In this document: positions 1 through 8,776 of the stretch, piece by piece
How positions within the stretch are numbered: position 1 is the first letter of the stretch
Layout of the letters: the number at the start of each line of letters is the position of its first letter
Origin: an uncultured Algibacter sp.
GTDB lineage: Bacteria > Bacteroidota > Bacteroidia > Flavobacteriales > Flavobacteriaceae
Assembly: GCF_947487605.1 (NCBI RefSeq)
Contig: NZ_CANKXK010000005.1
Span: 62,001 to 126,000 of the forward strand
Direction of reading: 5' to 3'
DNA: 64,000 nt
Position numbers and translations under genes: made by a program
Notes under the pieces: model-generated
What the model saw: only the letters and a program-made list of their open reading frames with translations
Told to the model about the DNA's origin: nothing
Databases searched by the model: none

Positions 1-668
1 ATATTATAAAAGACACTTATAACATCTTGCACGCGTTTTACTGGCCGCAAATTACTAATATGCGTAATAATTTTTTCGCTATCATTCGCCATCATTCCAC
101 GCTGGCAGTCTGTAAAATTGTGATTATATTTTTCTAAATCGATAAAATTTGGAACAACATGGATCTCATTCTTTATATCGAATAAACGCAAGGTGTCTTC
201 TTTTAAACTACTGGATACAGCGGTTACAGCATCGGATTTATTAATACTAAATGTTACCGCTGGTTTATAAAAAGGATGGCTCCCTACTAATGTAATATCT
301 GTTCCGTGCAACGTGGTAACTATTGGCACATAAATACCTTCTTCCTGGAGCATTTTTTTTGCCATATATGCTGCATAGGCATGTGGAATAGCGTAGTGTA
401 CATGAAGAATTTCTATTTTATGTAATTTAACCATATCTACCAATTTACTTGATAGCGCTAATTCGTATGGTTGGTAATGAAATAGTGGGTACTCTGGCAC
501 ATTAACTTCGTGATAATGCACATTATTACTTAGCAACTCTAGTCTTACTGGTTGATTATATGTGATAAAATGTATTTCATGACCACGTTTTGACAACTCT
601 ATTCCTAGTTCTGTAGCAACAACACCGCTTCCACCAAAAGTGGGATAACAAACAATTCCTATTTTCAT
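1..668 (-). CDS. bshA: N-acetyl-alpha-D-glucosaminyl L-malate synthase BshA (partial)
   Basis: This is a GT4-family glycosyltransferase that joins UDP-GlcNAc and L-malate in the first step of bacillithiol synthesis in the cytoplasm. About 222 N-terminal residues are present; the C-terminal part lies beyond the window start. The protein begins MKIGIVCYPTFGGSGVVATE, the nucleotide-binding Gly-rich loop typical of BshA, followed by HVHYAIPHA and TLHGTDITLVG, which are BshA-like. The ATG at 668 sits at the natural N-terminus of the Rossmann fold. The GH3/beta-lactamase gene lies immediately upstream on the same strand. Identification is strong from the N-terminal motifs; the partial length is due only to the window edge. 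Confidence 0.9.
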   Translation of the reverse strand, partial: MKIGIVCYPTFGGSGVVATELGIELSKRGHEIHFITYNQPVRLELLSNNVHYHEVNVPEYPLFHYQPYELALSSKLVDMVKLHKIEILHVHYAIPHAYAAYMAKKMLQEEGIYVPIVTTLHGTDITLVGSHPFYKPAVTFSINKSDAVTAVSSSLKEDTLRLFDIKNEIHVVPNFIDLEKYNHNFTDCQRGMMANDSEKIITHISNLRPVKRVQDVISVFYN

Positions 669-752
669 TTAATACGTTTTAAGTGTCTTAAGTTAAAAAT
701 GTATAAAGTTTTTTTTTAACTTTTAATACTCTTAACTTAAAATTTAAGTACT

Positions 753-3671
753 TTATTCTTCTATCGCTTCGTAAATTAAGCGTTGTATTTCGGTTCTAAT
801 ATTTTCTCTTAAAAGCAAGTTCTTTCCAGCCTTTGGATATGTTCTATTGGCTAGAAATACATAAACAATTTCTTCTTCGGGGTCTGCCCAAGCATAGGTT
901 CCAGTAAATCCAGAATGTCCAAAACTTGTCATAGAAATACAACCACAAGTGGGACCAGTATCACCTAGCTGGGGTTTATCGAAACCAACACCTCTCCTAT
1001 TGTCTTTTTCACAATAATAACAGGTATTAAATTTATTCATGGTTTCCGTTTTAAAATAACGTTTCCCTCCATAAAACCCTTTTTGCAAAAACATCTGCAT
1101 AATTTTTGCTACATCATTTGCATTACTAAATACTCCAGCATGTCCACCTATTCCATCTTGCATAGCTGCCCCCATATCATGCACATAACCATGTACCTCT
1201 TGGTGTCTATAATAATCGTCAACTTCAGTTGGTATTATTTTTTTACTACTTATTTTATGGTATGGATTGTACATGGTATTATTTGCGCCTAACGACTCAT
1301 AAAAATGGTTCTGTACTAATTCTTCTAACGTTCTGTCGTAATGATGCTCTATAAATTTCTTTAATATGTAATATGGGAAATCACTATATCTATATCTAAG
1401 TCTATCAAGAAGCTCGGACTCTTTAATGATTTCTTGAATAGAATCTTGATAATCTGACCTTAAGAATAAGTTTTTAGTAACTTCAATATTGAATCTATTA
1501 CTTCGCTCATTTCTATAATAATCACTACTAGGTTTCTTTGTAATTGAATCTAACGTTCTATAATAAAAAGGCTCCCATGGTCGCAATCTCGCATAATGCG
1601 AAAGCATTTGTTTTACAGTAATATTCTCTTTATTTGAGCCTTTGTATTCAGGCAATAATTCGGATAATTTACTGTTTAATGACACAATTCCTTGTTCTTC
1701 TAATTCCATTAAAAGCGGCAATGTTGCTAATATTTTTGTTAAAGATGCCACATCATAAATGTCGTCGCTCGCAACTTTCTCTTTTCCTTTGTAGGTGTGT
1801 TTGCCAAAATTTTTATTATAAATAACTTTTCCCTTTCTAGCCACCAATAACTGGATTCCAGGTGTCATTTTTCTTTTTACAGCAACATTTGCAATAGAGT
1901 CTATTCGCTTTAATTTTTTCGAACTCATACCAACTTGTTCTGGTAACCCATAACTTAAACGGTTTATGGCATTGTTTTCAATACCATCGCCAATATTGAA
2001 AAATTGCCCTGCGGAAACAGGTAATTTACCTTTAGATGGAATAGCTCCAAATATAAGTTGCGCAGATTTTTTCTGAGCAATCTCACTATTTTGATAACTA
2101 ACAATTACACTTTCAATATTTACTAAATTTTCTAAATCTATTAAGGCATAAGGCTTAACGAAAATATCCAAAACAACTTTGTGTGTTTCGGCTATTTTAT
2201 CAATCCAAGTCAATTCTTCTTTAGTGAATTTATAACCTTCCCAAGGGCTTTCATTTGAACGATGCAAACCAATTACAACTGTATTATACGGTTGCAGTTT
2301 CTTAGTCAATTCAATGAAGTTGCTAGAATTTATTTGATGTACTTTGGCATACTTTTTTAGCTCATTAAAAAATACCGAACCACTATCGTTACCAAGTTTT
2401 ACATAGGCTATAGATTTTGTTTCTAATTGACGGAATGGTACTAGTTCATTTTTGTTTTTTACAATGGTAATGGCATTTTCAATGAGATTTTCATAAAGTA
2501 AATCATCTTGATGTCTGTTTAAATCTTCTACTAAATTATAAAGTCCTATAGGTGCGTAATTGTTTAGCCCCACCTTGTACTTTGCTTGAAGAATTTTTTT
2601 AACTGAATGCTCTAAGCGAGAGGCCTTTATATCTCCTTTTTCAATAGCATTCATTATTTTTGAAACGCCAACACCTACATCTACAGACATTAGCATAACA
2701 TCATTTCCTGCCTTAAAAGCAGCCAAATCTATTTCTCCAGTTTCACTAAAATCTGCAGCACCTTTCATTGTCAAGGCATCAGTAAATATAAGCCCTTGAA
2801 ACCCAAGTTTTTCTTTTAAAATATCTGTAACTATATGCTTTGATAAAGATGAAGGATAGCCATCTCTTGACTCTAAACTAGGAACATTTAAATGCGCCAC
2901 CATAACACTAGAAAGTCCTTCTTTAATCAATTGTTTATAAGGATAAAGCTCTATAGAATCGATACGCTTTTTATTAAAATTTATTGTTGGTAATGTATGA
3001 TGCGAGTCTTGTTCGGTATCTCCATGTCCAGGGAAATGTTTAGCGTTAGCTAATACGCCAGCGCTTTGCATACCTTTCATGAATGCCGAAGCTTTTTCAG
3101 TAACATTATCTCTATCTTCTCCAAAGGATCGATTACCTATAATTGGATTCTTCGGATTTGTATTAATATCTACTACAGGAGCAAAATTGAAATGAACTCC
3201 TAATCTTTTACAATGTTCACCAATATGTTTTCCAGTTCTCTCAACAAGTTTATTGTCTTTTATAGCTCCTAAGGTCATATTCCAAGGGAAGGCATAGGTT
3301 GAGTCTAAACGCATGTTTAAACCCCATTCGGCATCCATTCCAATAAGCAATGGTATTTTGGAGAGATGCTGTACTTCATTATTTAATGTCGCTTGACGCA
3401 CAGGGCCACCGTTTGAATAAATAATCCCTCCTATATGGTGTTCTCGAATTAATTTAATTAATGCGTTTTTAGATTTCACATCTTGATTAGACATAACTTG
3501 AACCATATAGAGCTGTCCTACTCTTTCTTTCATTGTCATTGATGCATAGACACTATCGACCCATTTATGCTGCGATTCTTTATCGCTTGTTAAAAGCGGA
3601 TTAGAATTACTTTGACTAAAAACAGAAAGGAATGTCGTAAAAACGAAACTTAATAAAAAAAATGGGCGCAT
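753..3671 (-). CDS. GH3 beta-N-acetylhexosaminidase fused to class C beta-lactamase-like serine hydrolase
   Basis: A 972-residue exported two-domain enzyme. Residues 1-20 form a signal peptide. Residues about 35-370 are a glycoside hydrolase family 3 domain with the NagZ signature KHFPGHGDTEQDSHH (211-225) and the nucleophile Asp298 in FTDALTMKGA. A GH3 C-terminal-like linker follows to about 560. Residues about 580-970 are a beta-lactamase/transpeptidase-like domain with SLTK (Ser643, Lys646), a YSD in place of the usual YxN, and a late HSGFTG matching the KTG-like box. NagZ-type GH3 enzymes remove N-acetylglucosamine from peptidoglycan fragments, so a cell-wall remodelling or recycling role is likely. 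The same fusion is common in Flavobacteriia. Activity of the serine hydrolase part is inferred. Confidence 0.88.
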   Translation of the reverse strand: MRPFFLLSFVFTTFLSVFSQSNSNPLLTSDKESQHKWVDSVYASMTMKERVGQLYMVQVMSNQDVKSKNALIKLIREHHIGGIIYSNGGPVRQATLNNEVQHLSKIPLLIGMDAEWGLNMRLDSTYAFPWNMTLGAIKDNKLVERTGKHIGEHCKRLGVHFNFAPVVDINTNPKNPIIGNRSFGEDRDNVTEKASAFMKGMQSAGVLANAKHFPGHGDTEQDSHHTLPTINFNKKRIDSIELYPYKQLIKEGLSSVMVAHLNVPSLESRDGYPSSLSKHIVTDILKEKLGFQGLIFTDALTMKGAADFSETGEIDLAAFKAGNDVMLMSVDVGVGVSKIMNAIEKGDIKASRLEHSVKKILQAKYKVGLNNYAPIGLYNLVEDLNRHQDDLLYENLIENAITIVKNKNELVPFRQLETKSIAYVKLGNDSGSVFFNELKKYAKVHQINSSNFIELTKKLQPYNTVVIGLHRSNESPWEGYKFTKEELTWIDKIAETHKVVLDIFVKPYALIDLENLVNIESVIVSYQNSEIAQKKSAQLIFGAIPSKGKLPVSAGQFFNIGDGIENNAINRLSYGLPEQVGMSSKKLKRIDSIANVAVKRKMTPGIQLLVARKGKVIYNKNFGKHTYKGKEKVASDDIYDVASLTKILATLPLLMELEEQGIVSLNSKLSELLPEYKGSNKENITVKQMLSHYARLRPWEPFYYRTLDSITKKPSSDYYRNERSNRFNIEVTKNLFLRSDYQDSIQEIIKESELLDRLRYRYSDFPYYILKKFIEHHYDRTLEELVQNHFYESLGANNTMYNPYHKISSKKIIPTEVDDYYRHQEVHGYVHDMGAAMQDGIGGHAGVFSNANDVAKIMQMFLQKGFYGGKRYFKTETMNKFNTCYYCEKDNRRGVGFDKPQLGDTGPTCGCISMTSFGHSGFTGTYAWADPEEEIVYVFLANRTYPKAGKNLLLRENIRTEIQRLIYEAIEE

Positions 3672-3810
3672 AAAATAAATTCATTATGTATTAGTATACT
3701 CCTGTAACACTAATAATCATGCCAAAATAATACTTTTCAAAAGAAGATAGAAAGACTTTAAGATAGTTTTATAAAGAAGCTTATAAACAATATTTTGATA
3801 CTAATAAAGA

Positions 3811-5034
3811 CTATTCAAGTAAATCGATATGTCTGTCATGATAACCTAATAAATATAATACCCCATCAAGCCCGATACTTGATATAGAACTTTGTGCATT
3901 ATCTTTTACTGTTGGTTTTGCATGAAAAGCAATGCCTAAACCTGCTAAATTAAGCATTGGAAGATCATTAGCTCCATCGCCAACTGCTATAGTTTGGCTT
4001 ATATCTATACCTTCCTTTTTTGCAATTTCTTGAAGATACTCTGCTTTTTTATTACCATCAACAATCTCACCAATGTAACCTCCTGTTAATACACCGTCTT
4101 TAATTTCTAATTGATTGGCGTACACATAATCCATACCTAGCTCTTTTTGTAAATAGTGTCCAAAATAAGTAAAACCACCAGATAGTATGGCTGTTTTAAA
4201 TCCGTAACTTTTTAAAGTATCAATAAGTCGTCTAGCTCCTTTTGTTATAGGTAGATTAATTGCTACATTATGCAATACATCTTCACTAAGCCCTTTAAGG
4301 AGTTTCATTCGTCTTTTAAAACTTTCATTAAAATCTATTTCTCCTTGCATTGCCGACTCAGTAATTGCTTTTACCTCGTCACCAACACCAGCTAATTCAG
4401 CCAATTCATCAATAACCTCTGTTTGTATGAGTGTCGAGTCCATATCAAAACAAACTAAGCGTCTGTTTCTTCTAAAAATATTATCTTCTTGAAATGCAAT
4501 ATCAACATCTAAATCATGTGAAATTTGCATAAATTTTTCAGTAAACTCAGCTTTATTTTTAATTTTACCTCTTATAGATAATTGTATAGAAGCTCTAGGA
4601 TATTCCTCCTCTTTAACAAGCGACAAACGTCCTGTAAGTCTTTTAATAGAATCAATATTCATATTTCTATCTGAAATTACTTTAGTAACCTCAGATATCT
4701 GCTCAGCAGCTAGCTTCTCTCCTAAAATAGTTATTATATAGCGATCTTTCCCTTGAAGTCCAACCCAATCTTCATAGTCTTCAAGCGAAATAGGTGTAAA
4801 CTTAGCTTTGATACCTAATTCATAAGATTTAAAAAGCAAATCTTTTAATACGGCTGCAGATTTCTTACCCTTAGGGATTTCAAACAATATACCCAAAGAT
4901 AAAGTGTCATGTATATTCGCTTGTCCAATATCCAAAACTTTTGCTCCATATTCGGCTAAAACACCTGTTAAATTTGAAGTTAATCCTGGTTTATCCTGTC
5001 CAGATATATTTAATAGGAAAATATCGTTCGCCAT
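3811..5034 (-). CDS. serB: Phosphoserine phosphatase SerB with N-terminal ACT domains
   Basis: A cytoplasmic HAD-superfamily phosphatase that converts O-phosphoserine to serine. At 407 residues it has the long form: about 180 N-terminal residues with two ACT-like regulatory domains, then the catalytic HAD domain. Motif I is DMDST (Asp197, Asp199), motif II is the SGG of ILSGGFTYF, and motif III/IV is GDGANDLPML near residue 350. The ATG at 5034 starts directly on the first ACT beta-strand (MANDIFLLNISG). It stands alone on the minus strand. ACT domains suggest feedback control by serine; this is family knowledge, not visible here. Confidence 0.93.
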   Translation of the reverse strand: MANDIFLLNISGQDKPGLTSNLTGVLAEYGAKVLDIGQANIHDTLSLGILFEIPKGKKSAAVLKDLLFKSYELGIKAKFTPISLEDYEDWVGLQGKDRYIITILGEKLAAEQISEVTKVISDRNMNIDSIKRLTGRLSLVKEEEYPRASIQLSIRGKIKNKAEFTEKFMQISHDLDVDIAFQEDNIFRRNRRLVCFDMDSTLIQTEVIDELAELAGVGDEVKAITESAMQGEIDFNESFKRRMKLLKGLSEDVLHNVAINLPITKGARRLIDTLKSYGFKTAILSGGFTYFGHYLQKELGMDYVYANQLEIKDGVLTGGYIGEIVDGNKKAEYLQEIAKKEGIDISQTIAVGDGANDLPMLNLAGLGIAFHAKPTVKDNAQSSISSIGLDGVLYLLGYHDRHIDLLE

Positions 5035-5128
5035 AATTGCACTTTTACTTTTTGCAAGGTGTAAAAATCATTATTCTATTTGAGATATGAAAATTTTTTT
5101 TGAGGATACTTTTAAAATTACAAGTTCC

Positions 5129-5614
5129 CTATTTAACGAATCTACTGTGCCAACTTTCGCTTGCTGGTACTTCCCAGTTTTCTTTAAATTCAGCAATATT
5201 ATTCACTAAATTGTTAAAGACAATGGTTTTTTTAGAAATGGCTTTATCTTTTGCCATTTTTCTGAAATCTGTAAGCGATTTATACGCAATATAGTCTCCT
5301 TGTTTATAAGACACATTCATTTTATCCATTAAATCTACATTGTATTCTTTTTCTAATTGCTGAATAAAATGAACGGATGCATCAATAGAACAACCTGTTG
5401 CATTGTTCAGATTTTGATTCAACCCAATAATTATAAATCGCTTATATTCAATTGAATATCCTGATTGCAAATCGCTTCCATGAGCGGTCCAATTTTCAAT
5501 AAATATATTTAGTTTCGATTTAATTTCTTCAAGTTCTTGTTCAGAAAATGAGCGATTGGCTTGATATATCCAAACGCGGGATTCATCGGGTAATGTATTG
5601 AAATCTACTAACAT
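5129..5614 (-). CDS. Conserved flavobacterial protein of unknown function (often labelled 'ABC transporter ATPase')
   Basis: A 161-residue soluble protein beginning MLVDFNTLPDESRVWIYQAN. I recall close relatives being named 'ABC transporter ATPase' in Flavobacteriaceae genomes, but no Walker A, Walker B or ABC signature is visible and it is far too short for an ABC ATPase, so that name looks wrong. Visible features are a conserved-looking GCSIDASVHFIQQLE stretch (single Cys) and a Trp-rich C-terminus (ENWEVPASESWHSRFV). It lies 46 bp downstream of the HdrB-like gene on the same strand, so it may be part of the same transcript. Function unknown. Confidence 0.75.
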   Translation of the reverse strand: MLVDFNTLPDESRVWIYQANRSFSEQELEEIKSKLNIFIENWTAHGSDLQSGYSIEYKRFIIIGLNQNLNNATGCSIDASVHFIQQLEKEYNVDLMDKMNVSYKQGDYIAYKSLTDFRKMAKDKAISKKTIVFNNLVNNIAEFKENWEVPASESWHSRFVK

Positions 5615-5660
5615 GATTTTGATTTACGAATTACGAGTAACGATTTTTAATTGCTGAATT

Positions 5661-6452
5661 TTATAAATCTTGAGCATTAGCAATAAGCTCTGCAATGTCC
5701 ATAACAGCAACATCACTTTCTTTTTCTTTAGCTTTAACACCATCTGTCATCATGGTATTACAAAATGGGCAACCAGCAGCGATTATTTCAGGCTTTACAT
5801 TTAAAGCTTGTTCTGTACGTTCTACATTAACGTCCTTATCTCCCTTTTCAGGCTCTTTAAACATTTGAGCACCACCAGCACCACAGCATAAGCCATTACG
5901 TCGGCAATTTTTCATTTCAACTAATTCAGCTTCTAATTTCTGAATTAACTCTCTTGGAGCTTCATAAACGTTATTTGCGCGTCCTAAATAACAAGGGTCG
6001 TGAAAAGTAATGCGTTTGCCTTTAAATTGACCTCCTTCAATTGATAAACGCCCTTCATCAAGTAGCGTTTTTAAAAATTGGGTGTGATGCATCACTTCAT
6101 AATTACCTCCAAGTCCTGGATATTCGTTTTTTATAGTGTTAAAACAATGCGGACAAGCAGTAACTATTTTTTTTACTTCATAAGCATTAAGTACTTCAAT
6201 ATTAGTAACTGCCTGCATTTGGAATAAAAATTCATTACCCGATCGTTTTGCAGGATCACCTGTACAGCTTTCTTCTGTACCCAAAACAGCAAATTCTACC
6301 TGTGCTTTGTTTAATAATTTAACAAAAGCCTTGGTTATCTTTTTTGCTCTATCATCAAAACTACCTGCACATCCAACCCAAAATAAAACTTCTGGTTGTT
6401 TGCCTTGAGCCATAAATTCTGCCATGGTTGGCACTTTCAGTAATTCGCTCAT
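5661..6452 (-). CDS. HdrB/GlpC-type (Fe-S)-binding CCG-domain protein
   Basis: A 263-residue cytoplasmic protein with two cysteine-rich CCG-type domains, as in heterodisulfide reductase subunit B, LutA and GlcF. Cysteine clusters are seen at WVGCAGSFD, TACPHCFNT, FHDPCYLGR, then GLCCGAGGAQMF and AGCPFCNTMMTDG. In HdrB such clusters bind a non-cubane [4Fe-4S] centre. It follows the HdrC/NarI-like gene by 10 bp, and the two almost certainly form one electron-transfer complex. Electron donor and acceptor cannot be told from the sequence; lactate, glycolate or quinone-linked oxidations are possibilities. Confidence 0.85.
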   Translation of the reverse strand: MSELLKVPTMAEFMAQGKQPEVLFWVGCAGSFDDRAKKITKAFVKLLNKAQVEFAVLGTEESCTGDPAKRSGNEFLFQMQAVTNIEVLNAYEVKKIVTACPHCFNTIKNEYPGLGGNYEVMHHTQFLKTLLDEGRLSIEGGQFKGKRITFHDPCYLGRANNVYEAPRELIQKLEAELVEMKNCRRNGLCCGAGGAQMFKEPEKGDKDVNVERTEQALNVKPEIIAAGCPFCNTMMTDGVKAKEKESDVAVMDIAELIANAQDL

Positions 6453-6462
6453 TATATCGAGT

Positions 6463-7776
6463 TTATTCGTTTTTCCAATTTAATCTGTCCATTTGGTTAT
6501 AAGGCCATGGTGCACCATTATTTTCAATATTGGTCATCATGTTATTTAATTCTGATGGAGCAGCGGATTGTTCCATAACTAAATAACGACGCATTTCTAA
6601 AATGATTGATAATGGGTCAATACTTACTGGGCATGCCTCAACACATGCATTACAAGATGTACAAGCCCACAGTTCTTCTCTTGAAATATAATTGTCTAAT
6701 AATTGTTTTCCGTCTTCTTTAAATACACCTTTATTCGCATCAATATTCTTTCCTACTTCTTCCAAACGGTCTCTGGTGTCCATCATTATTTTTCGTGGCG
6801 ATAATTTTTTCCCTGTTTGATTAGCTGGACACTCACTGGTACAACGTCCGCATTCTGTGCAGGTATAGGAATTAAGTAATTGTACCCAATTTAAATCTTG
6901 CACATCACTTGCTCCAAATTTAGCTGGAACCTCTTCTTCTACACCTTCTGCTGGTGCAGCGAATGGATCAACGTTTGGATCCATCATCATTTTAACCTCG
7001 TTGGTTACAGCTTCAAGATTATTAAATTGCCCCTTAGGTTTTAAACTTCCATAATAGGTGTTTGGAAACGCCAGCAGTATGTGCAAATGCTTAGAGAAAT
7101 ATAAATAATTTAAAAATATTAAAATACCTATAATGTGCAACCACCATGCACTTCTTTCAATTACATACAGACTTGTTTCCGAAACCCCATTAAAAAGCGC
7201 TACTAAATATTGACTGACAATATTTCCAGAATTCATGGCTTGAAAATGAACATCTGTAGCATTCATAACCAGAAATAGTGTCATTAGCACCATTTCAAAA
7301 TATAAAATGAAGTTACCATCATTCTTTGGCCAACTGGTCATTTCGCTTTTCCAGAAACGTGCCAGTTTTATAATATTTCTTCTAATCCAAAAAATAGTTA
7401 CCGATATGAATACTAAACATGCAAGAATTTCAAAGGCACCAATTAAAAAACCATATAAGGATACTGGTAATACTTTTAAACCGATTCTGTGTGTTCCAAA
7501 AAGGCCATCAATAATAATTTCTAAAACTTCAATATTAATTATTATAAAGCCCACATAAACAATAACGTGTAAAACCCCTGCAACAGGACGACGCACCATT
7601 TTACTTTGACCCAGCGCAATCATTGCCATGTTTTTCCAACGCTGCGGTTTGTTATCGCTAACATCGACATCTTGTCCTAACTTAATGTTTCGAATAAGTT
7701 TTTTTACGTTCCTTGCAAAATATCCAACTCCAAAAATTAGAACTATTGCAAAAAGTATATTAGGTAAATATCCCAT
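6463..7776 (-). CDS. Membrane-bound HdrC-like protein: NarI-like cytochrome domain plus two [4Fe-4S] clusters
   Basis: The N-terminal half contains about five or six membrane segments (after MGYLPNILFAIVLIFGVGYF) resembling a NarI/b-type cytochrome or HdrE-like domain with His residues in hydrophobic stretches. The C-terminal third has two ferredoxin motifs, CTECGRCTSECP and CTSCNACVEACP, for two [4Fe-4S] clusters. Together with the next gene it resembles a fused HdrEC plus HdrB module, probably a quinone-linked oxidoreductase at the inner membrane. A GTG at 7782 overlaps the stop of the upstream MCE gene (TAGTG), but the ATG at 7776 gives the family-like start MGYLPN, so I chose it. Confidence 0.84.
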   Translation of the reverse strand: MGYLPNILFAIVLIFGVGYFARNVKKLIRNIKLGQDVDVSDNKPQRWKNMAMIALGQSKMVRRPVAGVLHVIVYVGFIIINIEVLEIIIDGLFGTHRIGLKVLPVSLYGFLIGAFEILACLVFISVTIFWIRRNIIKLARFWKSEMTSWPKNDGNFILYFEMVLMTLFLVMNATDVHFQAMNSGNIVSQYLVALFNGVSETSLYVIERSAWWLHIIGILIFLNYLYFSKHLHILLAFPNTYYGSLKPKGQFNNLEAVTNEVKMMMDPNVDPFAAPAEGVEEEVPAKFGASDVQDLNWVQLLNSYTCTECGRCTSECPANQTGKKLSPRKIMMDTRDRLEEVGKNIDANKGVFKEDGKQLLDNYISREELWACTSCNACVEACPVSIDPLSIILEMRRYLVMEQSAAPSELNNMMTNIENNGAPWPYNQMDRLNWKNE

Positions 7777-7781
7777 AAACA

Positions 7782-8723
7782 CTAGTTAGATTCTTCTTCG
7801 CTATATGGAATCTCTTTTTTAGAAAGAATTCTAAAATAGCGTTTTGGATGTAATTTAATATCGCGTAGCAGTTCTTCCATTTCTTTAGATACACCTTTTA
7901 AATTAGTGTACAAGGCATCATCTTTAAGTAACTTACCCATTGAGCCCTCACCTTTCTCTAAGTTTTTCAGAATTTTATCGAAATTTTGAAGTGATGATTC
8001 TAGGTTATTAATTGTTTTATCTAGGTTACTTTTAGAAATTGAATTTGTGATTTTAGACAAATTTGAAGTAAGCGCATTGGCATTGGTTAATACACTATCA
8101 ATATTCGCTTGATTTCCTTTAATTACTTGATTTAAGGAAGTTGAAGTGCTTTTAAAAGATTGTATTGTTTCATTTAAACCTGAAATACTTGATTTTAGAT
8201 TCGACTTTGTTTGTTCATCAAAAACATCATTTAAATTAACAAGAAGAGAATCTGCACCCACCATCATCTTTTCAATTTTTTCTTGCAATGGTGTTAGCCT
8301 CTGGTTTACAAGCTCGGTTAATCCTGCTTTTACAGAACCTTCTAGAGTTGAACCGCTAGTTGCATTTTCTGCTTTATCTAATGCTGGAATAATTGCAATA
8401 GCTTTTCCTCCAATAAGTCCAGCTTCGTATAATTCGGCTTTACTATTCTTTGAAAACTGAAAATCATTATCGACAAGAAGTTTAACTGATAATTTTCCTG
8501 AACCATCATTCTTAAAACTAATATCGATTACTTTACCAACTTTGTTTCCACTAATAGTAACAGGTGACGAAATTGTCAACCCTTCTACATTATCATAGCT
8601 AGTGTAGAAAGTACGAGATGAATCTAATAAATTTTGTCCTTTTAAATAATTGAATCCGAAAATGAAAAGGATAATTCCTGTAATTACAAGAATGGAGGTT
8701 TTAACTTCTTTTGATAACTTCAA
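7782..8723 (-). CDS. MlaD family (MCE domain) lipid-transport protein
   Basis: A 313-residue protein with one N-terminal membrane anchor (residues about 8-27), followed by an MCE domain (about 38-115, including GLTISSPVTISGNKVGKV). The rest is helical/coiled-coil (about 130-280, rich in S, N, L and K), ending in a basic tail. MCE proteins form hexameric periplasmic channels that carry phospholipids between membranes. In Bacteroidota the gene is commonly found downstream of an amidase gene, as here (53 bp gap to 8777). No MlaE/MlaF permease or ATPase is in the window, so it must work with partners encoded elsewhere. Confidence 0.86.
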   Translation of the reverse strand: MKLSKEVKTSILVITGIILFIFGFNYLKGQNLLDSSRTFYTSYDNVEGLTISSPVTISGNKVGKVIDISFKNDGSGKLSVKLLVDNDFQFSKNSKAELYEAGLIGGKAIAIIPALDKAENATSGSTLEGSVKAGLTELVNQRLTPLQEKIEKMMVGADSLLVNLNDVFDEQTKSNLKSSISGLNETIQSFKSTSTSLNQVIKGNQANIDSVLTNANALTSNLSKITNSISKSNLDKTINNLESSLQNFDKILKNLEKGEGSMGKLLKDDALYTNLKGVSKEMEELLRDIKLHPKRYFRILSKKEIPYSEEESN

Positions 8724-8776
8724 AATAAAATATCTTTTAGATAGACAAATTTAAGATAAATTTAAAAAGAATGAAT

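Noticed and set aside
1083-1825. Plus-strand reading frames within the GH3 fusion gene
   Set aside because: They lie antisense to a gene with clear domains and show no protein-like motifs.
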